Positions 8,612 to 20,272 of a DNA stretch of 64,000 nucleotides are shown here, piece by piece. Each line of letters starts with the position of its first letter. Within the stretch, counting starts at the first letter, position 1. A program made the position numbers and the translations under genes. The notes under the pieces are model-generated. The model made no database searches. It saw only the letters and a program-made list of their open reading frames with translations, and was not told the origin of the DNA. Source of the stretch: Marinoscillum pacificum (GTDB lineage: Bacteria; Bacteroidota; Bacteroidia; Cytophagales; Cyclobacteriaceae); NCBI RefSeq assembly GCF_024714495.1, contig NZ_JAMZMJ010000003.1, positions 124,001 to 188,000 of the forward strand. Direction: 5' to 3'.

Positions 8612-10162
8612 ATGAAAAGAAGATCATTTATTAGGCACGTAGGTCATAGTTTGGCTGCTCCGGGAATATTAGGTGCTATGGGATTCCGTTCTCCAGGTTC
8701 AAAGACTTTGTCTGACTTGCTGCGTATGGCAACAGATACTGACCGGGTTTTAGTGATGATTTACCTGGAAGGTGGAAATGACGGCCTCAACACTGTGGTT
8801 CCGTTGGATCAGCTTTCTGCTTTGAATAAAGTACGTCCCCATGTGATATTGCCAGATGAGCGACTTCACTTTCTAGCCAACTCTCAGTCAGCACTACATC
8901 CTTCACTAGATGGATTGCAATCACTGTATAATGAAAATAGACTGCAAGTAGTACAGAATGTGGGTTATCCAGAGCAAAACTATTCCCATTTCAGGTCCAC
9001 GGATATTTGGATGAGTGGATCAGATTCTAATGAGTTGATAAATTCAGGTTGGTCAGGAAGGTATTTAAGTGATCAGTTTCCGGGATACCCTGATGATTTC
9101 CCGAATGACTCTTTTACAGATCCATTGTCTGTTGAGTTGGGATATGGTAGCTCCTTGTTATTCCAGGGACCACAGTCTTCCATGAGTATGGTGATCAGTG
9201 ACCCGAACTTCTTCTATGAATTGGTAGATAATGAAGAACGGGAAGTTCCTGATACTTTAGCAGGGGATAAGCTGAAGTATATTCGGATTATTGAAAAACA
9301 GTCTCAGCAATATGGTCAGGTTGTGAAAGCTGCTGCTGAAAAAGTGAAGTCTCAAGCGGATTATCCGCAGACTTTTTTAGCTCAACAATTGAAAATTGTC
9401 AGTCGGTTGATAGCAGGTGGCTTGAGAACTCCAATGTATCTCGTTAGGCTGGGAGGGTTTGATACCCATGATGCTCAAGTAGAAAGTTCTGATCATACGA
9501 CAGGGGAGCACGCTGAGCTTCTGACTGAGTTAAATGACGGCATCATGGCGTTCATGAAGGATTTGGAGCAGCAAGGTACTGAAGATCGGGTGGTTGGAAT
9601 GACCTTTTCTGAATTTGGGAGAAGAATAGTTTCTAATGCCAGTTTAGGTACCGATCACGGTGCAGCAGCACCAATGTTTTTCTTTGGGAACTCAGTGAAA
9701 GGAGGGGTGACAGGTACTAATCCTATTATTTCCAGTTCGGCTAGTTATGACGATAATTTGGAGATGGAATTTGATTTCCGACAGGCTTATGCTTCCATCT
9801 TGCAGCAATGGCTCGGTGCAAATGAAAGTGAATCACAGTCAGCGCTTTTTAATGATTTTGAGCAGATAGCTTTGATAGGGGACAGTACGGAAGTGCTATC
9901 TTCCCCTCAACTAACTAGTAATGAGCTATTCGTTTACCCTAACCCTGTTGCTGATTATTCGACTATTAAGATGGCTCCAACAAAAGAGGAAGTGCGATTG
10001 GATGTAATGGATATGCAGGGCAGAAGAGTTGAAACACTCTATCAGGGAGAAATAACCAAACCTCATGAGATAAAGTGGAATACGACATTTCTACAGAAAG
10101 GGAGGTACTTTGTAATACTTACGGGCAACCAAACTAATAGAGTCTTCAGCGTGGTAAAGTAA
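8612..10162 (+). CDS. DUF1501 family protein with twin-arginine-like start and T9SS sorting domain
   Basis: A 516-residue exported protein. It begins KRRSFIRHVGHSLAAPG, a twin-arginine-like signal without a long hydrophobic core. The DUF1501 body (alkaline-phosphatase-like fold) shows LVMIYLEGGNDGLNTVVPL, the NYSHFRSTDIW block, LGGFDTHDAQ, and FSEFGRRI with GTDHGAAAP near 340-355. These match metal-site motifs of the sulfatase/phosphatase superfamily. From about residue 433 there is a type A type IX secretion C-terminal domain (LFVYPNPVADYSTIKM, ending GRYFVILTGNQTNRVFSVVK), implying secretion across the outer membrane and surface attachment. It is co-transcribed with the DUF1800 gene. Confidence 0.92.
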   Translation: MKRRSFIRHVGHSLAAPGILGAMGFRSPGSKTLSDLLRMATDTDRVLVMIYLEGGNDGLNTVVPLDQLSALNKVRPHVILPDERLHFLANSQSALHPSLDGLQSLYNENRLQVVQNVGYPEQNYSHFRSTDIWMSGSDSNELINSGWSGRYLSDQFPGYPDDFPNDSFTDPLSVELGYGSSLLFQGPQSSMSMVISDPNFFYELVDNEEREVPDTLAGDKLKYIRIIEKQSQQYGQVVKAAAEKVKSQADYPQTFLAQQLKIVSRLIAGGLRTPMYLVRLGGFDTHDAQVESSDHTTGEHAELLTELNDGIMAFMKDLEQQGTEDRVVGMTFSEFGRRIVSNASLGTDHGAAAPMFFFGNSVKGGVTGTNPIISSSASYDDNLEMEFDFRQAYASILQQWLGANESESQSALFNDFEQIALIGDSTEVLSSPQLTSNELFVYPNPVADYSTIKMAPTKEEVRLDVMDMQGRRVETLYQGEITKPHEIKWNTTFLQKGRYFVILTGNQTNRVFSVVK

Positions 10163-10168
10163 TTGGAG

Positions 10169-10789
10169 CTATTTACGGATAGCACTTTTCATTGCTAAAA
10201 TATGATGCGAAGTGATGGTTTGTTGAAGAGATTTCGTGTCAATAGCCCCAGGGGTACCAAGGTCTAAAAGGTGGAAAGTAACAGTAGGCTTGAAGCTTTC
10301 TAAGTAGTCTATTGTCACCGCATTGTAGATCACTTGACAGGGAGTATCTATTTTTTCTATGAGTTTCATCACTCCTTGCTCGATATGTATTTCGTTCACA
10401 TGCATGGATTGTAGCCTTCCTTGCGGGAAGATTAAAACAGTGTTTTTTGGATCATCTAGGAGTTCTTTCGTATATTGGATTGATTCCAATGCTTGTCTTG
10501 AGTTTTTACGAACCGAAAACCCACCTAAGTGTCGTAAAAAAGGGTTTTTAGCAATTTGATCCTCCAGCGTCATTACATGGTATCTGCGTTTGAACAGATC
10601 ATAATTCAGGTAGTTTCCCCAGAAACCATCCCACCAGGAAATGTGGTTTTGTAACAGCAAAATAGAATGATCTTTTGGGATGGAGATGTGATTATAGGAT
10701 ACCTTCTTGAATCGGAGAGGAAATATCACTTTAGATTCCAATTGGTAAACAACCTTTCTTATCCATTCTGATTTTGCTTCCTTAATCAT
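10169..10789 (-). CDS. PlsC-like 1-acyl-glycerol-phosphate acyltransferase family protein
   Basis: A 206-residue acyltransferase. The catalytic H-x4-D motif is NHISWWD (H49, D54). The second block FPQGRLQS near residue 120 corresponds to the acceptor-binding FPEG motif with Gln replacing Glu. There is no obvious transmembrane helix, so it is likely a peripheral inner-membrane enzyme that acylates a lysophospholipid or related acceptor. Its start overlaps the end of the upstream hydrolase gene by eight bases, which implies translational coupling. It is convergent with the DUF1501 gene, six bases away. Confidence 0.87.
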   Translation of the reverse strand: MIKEAKSEWIRKVVYQLESKVIFPLRFKKVSYNHISIPKDHSILLLQNHISWWDGFWGNYLNYDLFKRRYHVMTLEDQIAKNPFLRHLGGFSVRKNSRQALESIQYTKELLDDPKNTVLIFPQGRLQSMHVNEIHIEQGVMKLIEKIDTPCQVIYNAVTIDYLESFKPTVTFHLLDLGTPGAIDTKSLQQTITSHHILAMKSAIRK

Positions 10790-11555
10790 TTTGGTTTGTG
10801 GCTAGCAGAAGATCCAATCGCTCAGTCATTAACCAATGACTTTCTTTCACCTCAATGACCTGACGGTGTTTTATCAGGTTAAGCAATTTTTGATTTCTGT
10901 TTTTGAATGGAAAAAGTACATCATTTCTTCCATAAACGATGATTGTTTTAGTATTCAATTCATTCAGGCGTTTTATACTTTCAAAGGAATTCACAGGAAG
11001 CTCTCCACTCATCAATAGTGAGTAACAAAGGTTTTTCCTTTTTTCAGCCGTGTCTAATTCACGGAGGATAATAGCTTCATGTTCGGAATCTATAAATCCC
11101 AAAAAGCGCGTGAAATTCATTAAAAGTTCTGGTATTCTAGAGTTAAGTACTGCTTTGAAGAAATGATGTCCAAATCCTTTAGAAATGAATTTTAGGCCAA
11201 TATGTTTTTCCAATCCATAGGGAGCAAATAAAAACAGTTTGTCAATTTTTTGAGGCAACTGAGGTAGAAGGTGCAGACATATTCGAGCGCCTATAGAGTA
11301 ACCGGCCAGGGAATAGTTTTGAACCTTTCTATCTGTGATTATTTGATAGATTGTTGTTAAAGTAATTGCTATCCAATCTTGATGATTTTCTGGGCCATTT
11401 CTATGATAAGGGAGGTGAAACCCGATGATTTTGTAGTTTGGAATCAGGCTTTTGGTAAAAGTGATAAACTGATCTCCATTCATTCCATAACCATGAAATG
11501 CGAAGAGCAGTTGAGTGCCACTGCCATATTCTGAAAAGGGTGATTCCGAATTCAT
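10782..11555 (-). CDS. Alpha/beta hydrolase
   Basis: A 257-residue alpha/beta hydrolase. The oxyanion-hole segment FAFHGYGMNGDQF lies near the N-terminus. The nucleophile elbow is AGYSIGARI (Ser). A late Asp in VYGRNDVLFP and a His in ESHWLM complete a plausible triad. The frame extends upstream to a TTG at 11600, but that codon lies within the katG terminator stem, so I chose ATG 11555. It overlaps the acyltransferase by eight bases, and the pair may act on a common lipid or ester. The substrate cannot be read from sequence. Confidence 0.88.
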   Translation of the reverse strand: MNSESPFSEYGSGTQLLFAFHGYGMNGDQFITFTKSLIPNYKIIGFHLPYHRNGPENHQDWIAITLTTIYQIITDRKVQNYSLAGYSIGARICLHLLPQLPQKIDKLFLFAPYGLEKHIGLKFISKGFGHHFFKAVLNSRIPELLMNFTRFLGFIDSEHEAIILRELDTAEKRKNLCYSLLMSGELPVNSFESIKRLNELNTKTIIVYGRNDVLFPFKNRNQKLLNLIKHRQVIEVKESHWLMTERLDLLLATNQND

Positions 11556-11585
11556 AGATGGCGAAAATAGGTGGTATGAAGAGAT

Positions 11586-11636
11586 ATAAAAAACCACCAA
11601 AGTAAATAGAGAAGAATCTCTAAACTCTGGTGGTTT
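11586..11636 (-). terminator. Compound terminator after katG
   Basis: The outer stem is 11591-11599 with 11628-11636 (9 bp), with an inner hairpin TAGAGA-AGAA-TCTCTA. Read on the minus strand it ends in a T-run into 11586. It closes katG and overlaps the extended frame of the next hydrolase gene. Confidence 0.8.
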
Positions 11637-11654
11637 GATGTATTTAATTATGAA

Positions 11655-14163
<2,509 letters not shown>

Positions 14164-14823
14164 CTAGTATTGTCGGATGGATGCTTCGGACCTTAATTGA
14201 TACCCTGCATTAATATTTACAACTTTCATCACATCCATATACAGATAATTCTGGGTAGTCTTATCTGTATTTGCCTCTTCGATGTTGCCCAGTGCAATGT
14301 TAATTTTATGTCTTAGTTCGAAATAAGACGCATGATATGGTGCTATTTCAATGGCAGCATCTAATTTTTTTAGTGCTTTCAAATATTTGCCTTTATTGTA
14401 GAATAGTTCAGCTGAGTTGTAGTTTTTCTCACTTTCAGTCCTCATTGCTGAGTTGGAGTTCAAATCTCCTAAAATGGAAAAATAGACAACTAGTTTATAC
14501 CAATGTGCTGTCGGTTGCTCGTTTACATACGTAGAGCTCCATAAGTTGCTTGTAGATAATAAGGTTTTAACAACATCAGTTACGAGTATTTCATGACTAG
14601 AAGAGAATAGATCCACGGAGTCCATAGTTCCTTCGTCGTTTAGTCTAAACGATAAAATAACCTGACCGTTTTCCATTTTTCTTAGCATTTCTATTGGATA
14701 GGTCAGAGTCTTTTCAAAATAATCTTCAGATCCGTTAAATGTAGCTTTTTGAAAAGAATCATTCAATTGAGAAAAACATACATATGTTTGGACTACAACA
14801 AGGCTACAAATAAGATATTTCAT
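14164..14823 (-). CDS. Secreted TonB_C-like plus TPR protein
   Basis: A 219-residue exported protein. The signal peptide ends near CFS|Q. Residues about 30-115 resemble a TonB C-terminal-like domain (YPIEMLRKMENGQVILSFRL, with a later VKTLLSTSNLW). Residues about 130-180 form one TPR-like helical pair (SAELFYNKGKYLKALKKLDA, EIAPYHASYFELRH). It has no membrane anchor or proline spacer, so it is not a functional energy transducer. Such fused domains in Bacteroidota are of unknown role. The frame extends one codon to a TTG at 14826; ATG 14823 is preferred. Confidence 0.75.
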   Translation of the reverse strand: MKYLICSLVVVQTYVCFSQLNDSFQKATFNGSEDYFEKTLTYPIEMLRKMENGQVILSFRLNDEGTMDSVDLFSSSHEILVTDVVKTLLSTSNLWSSTYVNEQPTAHWYKLVVYFSILGDLNSNSAMRTESEKNYNSAELFYNKGKYLKALKKLDAAIEIAPYHASYFELRHKINIALGNIEEANTDKTTQNYLYMDVMKVVNINAGYQLRSEASIRQY

Positions 14824-14880
14824 CAATGGCTTAGGTTATTTCAATTCCAAAATAACGGAATAAGGTTTGCTTTGCAAAAG

Positions 14881-14906
14881 AAAAGCCGCTCGATTGAGCG
14901 GCTTTT
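14881..14906 (-). terminator. Terminator after BNR-repeat gene
   Basis: A perfect 11-bp stem (14881-14891 with 14896-14906) with a GATT loop, three bases past the stop at 14910. Confidence 0.88.
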
Positions 14907-14909
14907 GTA

Positions 14910-17816
14910 TTATTTACTGCCTTTTCTTTTTGGTCGTTCTCTAGGGGATTTGATTGTTAAATCGCTTGAATCTTTATCGCTTCCAATCTCCACAGTCACC
15001 GTGTAGGTAGCTGGCTGAAGATAATATTGGCCATTTTCTTTAGCTTCAATACCTTCCTCTAATTCAAGAGCATCTTTTAGCGCTACAGCAGTAGATTCCT
15101 CGATACTGAAATCATAGTCGATATAATTGAGACCTGCATCAAGATCTATTTCCCATTCTTTTAATACCAGATCGTCTTTTGAGATTGTCACCTTGCCATT
15201 TCCTGCTGTCTTGTTATAAACTTCGAATGTTGTTGAAGGCTCATATGGACCACTCCAGTAATATCCCACATCACCCCAGCGATTAGAAAAAATAGCTCCA
15301 TCTGTTTTGAAGATTTTTACTGACTCGGTAAGGGATGGTAATTGCTGTAAGGTCTCAATATCTGCAATGAATATAGATCTTCCATGTGACCCAAGGATCA
15401 AGTCATTATCTCTTGGATGAATTACCAGATCATGAATTGACACAGCTGGTAGGTCTTTGGAGAATGCCATGTAGGTTTTACCCATGTCTAAGCTTATATA
15501 AGCTCCATGGTCAGTTCCTACATACAGAATATTTTCGTTTATAGGATCTTCTTTGATGACGTTAACCGGTTCTTTAGGAAGATTACTTCTGATAGAGGTC
15601 CATGTTTTACCATAGTCATTAGAAACATAAACCATTGCTTCAAAATTGTCCCAACGATAGCCATTTAAGCTTACATAAACTCTTCCTTCTACATGGTTGG
15701 ATGCTTGCACCTGACTGATCCAGAAGTTTGTAGGAAGACCAGCGGAAATATTACTCCACGTTTGACCTGCATCTTTGGATACATGAACCAATCCATCGTC
15801 ACTTCCAGTATAAATCAAACCAAATCGAAGTGGTGACTCTGAAATAGTGGTTAGCGTACCAAAACTGACATCTCCTTTTTTACCGCCATTAGTAAGATCT
15901 CCGGATAATGTCTCGAAATCATCCCCTTGATTCATTGAACGATGGAACTTGTTACTTCCAAAATAAACTATGTCCTGGTTGTGTGATGATAAGATGATAG
16001 GAGCTTCCCAGTTCCAGCGGTAAGGAGCATCACCTAATTTGTGACTTGGAGTGATGTATTTACGTTTGTCTGTTTTGGTGTTGATGCGGAAATAGTTTCC
16101 ATATTGATAACCCACGTATACAGTTTCGTTTGTTCTGGTGTCTATAGCAACTTGCATTCCATCACCTCCCATGAGTCTTTCATAAGGGTATTGCCCTTCT
16201 TCATACCAGGAGTAAGAGTAGGTGTAATTGCTAGGGCCTTTCCATGTTCCATTATCCTGAAGACCACCATATACATTGTATGGTTCTTCCATGTCATAGT
16301 TTACAGAGTAAAACTGTCCAACTTGAGTGGAGTTACACTTGATCCATGTTTTACCGTAATCATAAGAGATATTAACACCACCATCATTTCCATTAATAAT
16401 GTGCCCTGATCTATTTGGATTAGCCCAAAGAGCATGGTGATCTGCATGCACATTTTCTGAGGAAGTTGCTTCCCAGGTAGCTCCTCCATCTATTGACTTA
16501 ATTAGAGGAACTCCCATCGTGTACAGGATGTCTGGATTCTGACCGTCTACAGTGATCTGTCCAAAGTAATACCCATACGAATAGACCAATGCTTCGATGT
16601 ATCCTTCATGTGTTTTGCTCCATGACAATCCACCATCTGTTGATTTGTAAACTTCAGCACCTTTGACAGGTGTATCAAACAACATGCTATTGGAGTCTTC
16701 CAGGTAGGTGACTAAATCAACTGGTTTTACTTTTCCCGATTGAACATCTGATTTGATATCCACGGCATTGTAATCTGAAGGAAACCCTTCTCGATCAAGG
16801 AAGTCATTAACGTCAGTATCGGCAAGCGCAAGAAAAGCATCCATTGTAGTGTTGCGAAGTAGTTCTCTTGTTACTGGATAAGTTTCCTTTTCTTCCTCTT
16901 CTCTTCGATCCTGATTATCAAGTACTGCATATACAATACTCGGATTGGATGGAGCATAAGCTAATCCAACGCGACCCATTCCTTCTGTATCAGGAAAACC
17001 TGAGTCTCCTTCTGAAACGTTTTGCCAGGTCTCACCACCATCAGATGATTTGTAAATTCCTGAACCTTTTCCAGCTTCAATAAAATCCCAGGCTTTACGA
17101 TCTTTTTGCCATGCAGCAGCTAGGAGTTCATCGGGATTGCTCGGGTTGATTACCATTTCTACGATTCCGGATGATTCATCTACATACAGTGTCTTTTTCC
17201 AGGTTTTTCCACCATCTAATGTTTTGTAAACTCCACGCTCCCTATTCGTACTATATAGATGCCCCAAGGATGCAACCCATACGATATTGGAATTGGTAGG
17301 ATGAACAATGACGCGTCCAATATGATGTGTTTCTTCTAGTCCTAAATGTTCCCACGTTTTTCCCTGGTCAGATGATTTGAATAAACCGTATCCAGAGTAA
17401 CTGGATCTGCTGGAGTTGTTTTCTCCGGTTCCAACATAGATAGCTCCAGTATTCCAATCGACATCAATATCACCAATGGTCATGACAATTTCATTATCGA
17501 AAAGAGGCGTAAAGGATGTGCCTTCATTTTTGGTTTCCCAAAGTCCACCAGATGCATAAGCAACATAAAAGTGTGTTGGGTCCTGAGGATCAATCTCCAG
17601 ATCAACCACACGACCACTCATTACGGTTGGGCCTACGTTTCTGAAAGGTACGTTTTTGACCAGTGAATTATCAATCAATTGTTTTCTTTGAAGATATCCG
17701 TCCCATCTGCTTGAAGCAGATGTAGCAGCTGGTGTGCTAGCTTTTTTCCTTTTCTGTGCAGTAATTGAAGTGCTAACAAGAAGAAAAGCCAACAATGTAA
17801 TAAGGGATATTCGCAT
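14910..17816 (-). CDS. Exported BNR/VPS10-type beta-propeller protein
   Basis: A 968-residue secreted protein with a signal peptide (residues 1-20, ITAQ). Many BNR/Asp-box repeats of the S-x-D-x-G-x-T-W kind are visible (SSDQGKTW, TLDGGKTW, SSDGGETW, STDGGLSW, SIDGGATW, SYDYGKTW, SKDAGQTW, SNDYGKTW, SLDMGKTY). They run from about 90 to 790 and imply two seven-bladed beta-propellers as in sortilin/VPS10 and GH74-like proteins. No glycosidase catalytic pair can be confirmed, so the common label glycosyl hydrolase is not supported. The last about 120 residues form a different beta-rich domain. It is closed by a terminator and is probably monocistronic. Confidence 0.88.
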   Translation of the reverse strand: MRISLITLLAFLLVSTSITAQKRKKASTPAATSASSRWDGYLQRKQLIDNSLVKNVPFRNVGPTVMSGRVVDLEIDPQDPTHFYVAYASGGLWETKNEGTSFTPLFDNEIVMTIGDIDVDWNTGAIYVGTGENNSSRSSYSGYGLFKSSDQGKTWEHLGLEETHHIGRVIVHPTNSNIVWVASLGHLYSTNRERGVYKTLDGGKTWKKTLYVDESSGIVEMVINPSNPDELLAAAWQKDRKAWDFIEAGKGSGIYKSSDGGETWQNVSEGDSGFPDTEGMGRVGLAYAPSNPSIVYAVLDNQDRREEEEKETYPVTRELLRNTTMDAFLALADTDVNDFLDREGFPSDYNAVDIKSDVQSGKVKPVDLVTYLEDSNSMLFDTPVKGAEVYKSTDGGLSWSKTHEGYIEALVYSYGYYFGQITVDGQNPDILYTMGVPLIKSIDGGATWEATSSENVHADHHALWANPNRSGHIINGNDGGVNISYDYGKTWIKCNSTQVGQFYSVNYDMEEPYNVYGGLQDNGTWKGPSNYTYSYSWYEEGQYPYERLMGGDGMQVAIDTRTNETVYVGYQYGNYFRINTKTDKRKYITPSHKLGDAPYRWNWEAPIILSSHNQDIVYFGSNKFHRSMNQGDDFETLSGDLTNGGKKGDVSFGTLTTISESPLRFGLIYTGSDDGLVHVSKDAGQTWSNISAGLPTNFWISQVQASNHVEGRVYVSLNGYRWDNFEAMVYVSNDYGKTWTSIRSNLPKEPVNVIKEDPINENILYVGTDHGAYISLDMGKTYMAFSKDLPAVSIHDLVIHPRDNDLILGSHGRSIFIADIETLQQLPSLTESVKIFKTDGAIFSNRWGDVGYYWSGPYEPSTTFEVYNKTAGNGKVTISKDDLVLKEWEIDLDAGLNYIDYDFSIEESTAVALKDALELEEGIEAKENGQYYLQPATYTVTVEIGSDKDSSDLTIKSPRERPKRKGSK

Positions 17817-17968
17817 ATTTTTTGAATTAGATACTTTCCATTTATTTCAGGATAATTTACAAAAAAAAGTTTCTTAGTGATTAGAGAATTTGATGCGTGG
17901 ACTAATCGCCTTTTTGATGGAATGACCTTCAGATTTCTTTAACTTGCAAGCTTAGAACTTAATTAAAA

Positions 17969-18310
17969 ATGACAAAAATTTTTCATAACCCCAGATGTAG
18001 AAAAAGTCGTGAAACACTACAGCTGTTAGCGGATAAGAATGAAGATGTTGAGATAGTAGAATACCTGAATACACCTCCAACAGTATCTGAACTGAAGGAT
18101 ATAGTGAGGTTGCTCGGAATAAAGCCTGAGCAGCTTCTTAGAAAGGGAGAGGCCATTTTTAAAGAAGAATTCAAAGGAAAAGAACTGTCTGATGATGAAT
18201 GGATTGAAGTGATGGTGGCAAATCCTAAATTAATTGAACGACCAATTGTTATCAAAAATGGGAAAGCTGCATTGGGCAGGCCTCCGGAAAATGTGTTAGA
18301 CATTTTGTAA
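17969..18310 (+). CDS. arsC: ArsC/Spx-family arsenate reductase-like protein
   Basis: A 113-residue thioredoxin-fold protein of the glutaredoxin-dependent ArsC family. The catalytic cysteine is C10 in HNPRCRKSRETL. The conserved RPIVIKNGKAALGRPPENVL block near 90-110 includes the arginines that bind the oxyanion. The length equals the family norm. In Bacteroidota such stand-alone genes often lack an ars operon; none is seen here, so physiological arsenate reduction is inference, and a general thiol-oxidoreductase role is possible. It is followed after 19 bases by a quinone oxidoreductase, probably in the same transcript. Confidence 0.85.
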   Translation: MTKIFHNPRCRKSRETLQLLADKNEDVEIVEYLNTPPTVSELKDIVRLLGIKPEQLLRKGEAIFKEEFKGKELSDDEWIEVMVANPKLIERPIVIKNGKAALGRPPENVLDIL

Positions 18311-18329
18311 CACTTGTTAACTTTAAATT

Positions 18330-19292
18330 ATGAGTCTGGGAATTAGGTGCAGTTCGTTTAATGGATTGGAATCCATGGAGTATGGTAATGTTTTGGTACC
18401 TACTATAGGTGCAAACGAAGTTCTGATTCAGGTAGCCTATGCAGGCGTTAATTTTCCGGATTCACTAATTGTGAGCGGGAAGTATCAATTTACTCCAGAG
18501 CTACCCTTTTCACCTGGGCAAGAGGTGTCTGGAAAGGTATTGCAAATTGGAAAATCTGTTGATCATGTAGCAGTAGGCGATATGGTTATGGCATCTATGA
18601 CCTGGGGAGGGTATGCTGAAATTACCAAAGCACATTCAAATAATGTCTATCTATTGCCACCTGAAATTCCATTAGACAAAGCAGCTGTTATTCTTGAAAC
18701 ATATGGTACTGCAATGCATGCCTTAAAGGATAGAGCCAATTTGAGGGTTGGTGAGAGCTTAGCAGTATTGGGTGCATCAGGAGGAATAGGTTCCGCTGCT
18801 ATTCAAATAGGTAAAATGTTTGGAGCTCAGACGGTTGCAATTTGTTCTACCAAAGAAAAACAAGATCAAGCCATTGCTAATGGAGCCAATATTGCGATTG
18901 GATATGAAAACCTGAAAACTCAATTGAAGCAAATTGGAATTGATGTAATAGTAGACCCTGTCGGTGGAGAAGCCGCAGAACAGTCTTTTAGGTCACTTAA
19001 CAGTGGGGGAAGACACCTGGTGATTGGTTTTACTTCCGGTAAGATCCCATCAATTCCATTCAATCTTCCGTTATTAAAATCGGCTTCAATTGTTGGGGTG
19101 TTTTGGGGAAGCTTTTGGAGAGAATCTCCACTGGCCAATCGATCTAATATTAACACGATATTAAAGTGGTTTGCCCAGGGTAAACTAGATGTCCAAATTG
19201 GTAAAACCTATCATTTGTCCGAGGCTAAAACTGCTCTAGCAGAATTAGTAAACAGACAGGTAATTGGGAAAACGGTTTTAAGAGTCTCTTAG
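18330..19292 (+). CDS. Zinc-independent quinone oxidoreductase (MDR family)
   Basis: A 320-residue NADPH:quinone oxidoreductase-like enzyme of the medium-chain dehydrogenase superfamily. The GroES-like domain spans about 1-120 (YAGVNFPDSLIVSGKYQ, PFSPGQEVSGKV). The Rossmann domain begins near 140 with LAVLGASGGIGSAAIQIGKM and continues through VDPVGGEAAEQ. The catalytic zinc Cys and His are absent, as in QOR rather than alcohol dehydrogenases. It shares a short gap with the ArsC-like gene upstream. Its stop overlaps that of the convergent LpxR-like gene by four bases. Confidence 0.88.
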   Translation: MSLGIRCSSFNGLESMEYGNVLVPTIGANEVLIQVAYAGVNFPDSLIVSGKYQFTPELPFSPGQEVSGKVLQIGKSVDHVAVGDMVMASMTWGGYAEITKAHSNNVYLLPPEIPLDKAAVILETYGTAMHALKDRANLRVGESLAVLGASGGIGSAAIQIGKMFGAQTVAICSTKEKQDQAIANGANIAIGYENLKTQLKQIGIDVIVDPVGGEAAEQSFRSLNSGGRHLVIGFTSGKIPSIPFNLPLLKSASIVGVFWGSFWRESPLANRSNINTILKWFAQGKLDVQIGKTYHLSEAKTALAELVNRQVIGKTVLRVS

Positions 19293-20233
19293 AATCTTTG
19301 ATTGAGTTGGATGCCAACGTAGGTATGGTTGATAGCTTCTTGGTTTTCCTTTGTTCTCCAGAAACGTGTAATTTTTAAATCAAATCGTGGCCAGCTAAAA
19401 GCTACTCCGAATCGATGCTGAATTACCCAATTGGTAGCATCTACGGTGAAAATAGAAGATGGCCCGATAAATCCTCCTTCTAGCGTAGCATTATGAATCA
19501 CATATTCCACACCTGGACTGTAGAAGAAATAAAATTCCTGCGTTTTTTGCTGCTTTTCCTTTCGTTTGTATCCGAGAGTTGAACCTTTAAAGACCGACTG
19601 ATTCATTGGTTTTAGTTCTCCGGTTCTGAAAATTATGTCCTGACGAATGTTGTTATACACTGTACCCAGGCTGGTACTACTCTCAGTTGCTAATTCAAAT
19701 CGATAAGAAGAGAATAACGAGTGGATATATTTCAGATGTAGGTTAATCAATGGCGTGTTGTTGATTTGATATTGCCATCCTTCTGGATTTGGCATACCAA
19801 ACCAACCATGCCAGGTGGATTGTTGGTCTCCCATTTTCACACCGGGTCCTAACCAGCCTAGTTCAAGTTCCGCCTTTAAATAGTTATTCGAATGGTAGTA
19901 GTATTCATTAGCCACACTCAAAGACATAATTCCTGCATAGGGGCGATCCATTTTACTTAGTTCACTCCATTTGATGTTGTAAGCAGTGTACATCCGGTGA
20001 TTAAAACGGAAGGAACGGATTTTTTTCGCTTTTTCACTGCTATCCTTTAAAAATCTAATTTCAGGATAAATACCACTACTGTAATAATGATCTCTTGTAA
20101 GATCCAACGTAAATACGTCATTGTCAACTAATAACTGGTAGTCAACAGTAAGATATTCTTTGACTGGATTTTCCTGAGCTGATAGTGTGCTTGAAATAAA
20201 CACAATGAAAAGACCTATAAGTGCACTCCGCAT
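19289..20233 (-). CDS. LpxR-like outer-membrane lipid A deacylase family (DUF2219)
   Basis: A 314-residue outer-membrane beta-barrel with a signal peptide (cleavage near TLSAQ). Family motifs are visible: LLVDNDVF, then DHYYSSGIYPEIRF, DRPYAGIMSL, and LGPGVKMGDQQSTWHGWFGM with the conserved His. LpxR enzymes remove 3'-acyloxyacyl chains from lipid A in the outer leaflet. The Asn-Asp of VDND and the WHG His fit the catalytic site, but activity is inferred. The barrel ends with a terminal Phe (QLNQRF), the usual outer-membrane insertion signal. It is divergent from bioF with a very short gap. Confidence 0.85.
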   Translation of the reverse strand: MRSALIGLFIVFISSTLSAQENPVKEYLTVDYQLLVDNDVFTLDLTRDHYYSSGIYPEIRFLKDSSEKAKKIRSFRFNHRMYTAYNIKWSELSKMDRPYAGIMSLSVANEYYYHSNNYLKAELELGWLGPGVKMGDQQSTWHGWFGMPNPEGWQYQINNTPLINLHLKYIHSLFSSYRFELATESSTSLGTVYNNIRQDIIFRTGELKPMNQSVFKGSTLGYKRKEKQQKTQEFYFFYSPGVEYVIHNATLEGGFIGPSSIFTVDATNWVIQHRFGVAFSWPRFDLKITRFWRTKENQEAINHTYVGIQLNQRF

Positions 20234-20272
20234 GAGGCGACAAATATAGAGATTATGCTATTTTGCAGGGTG

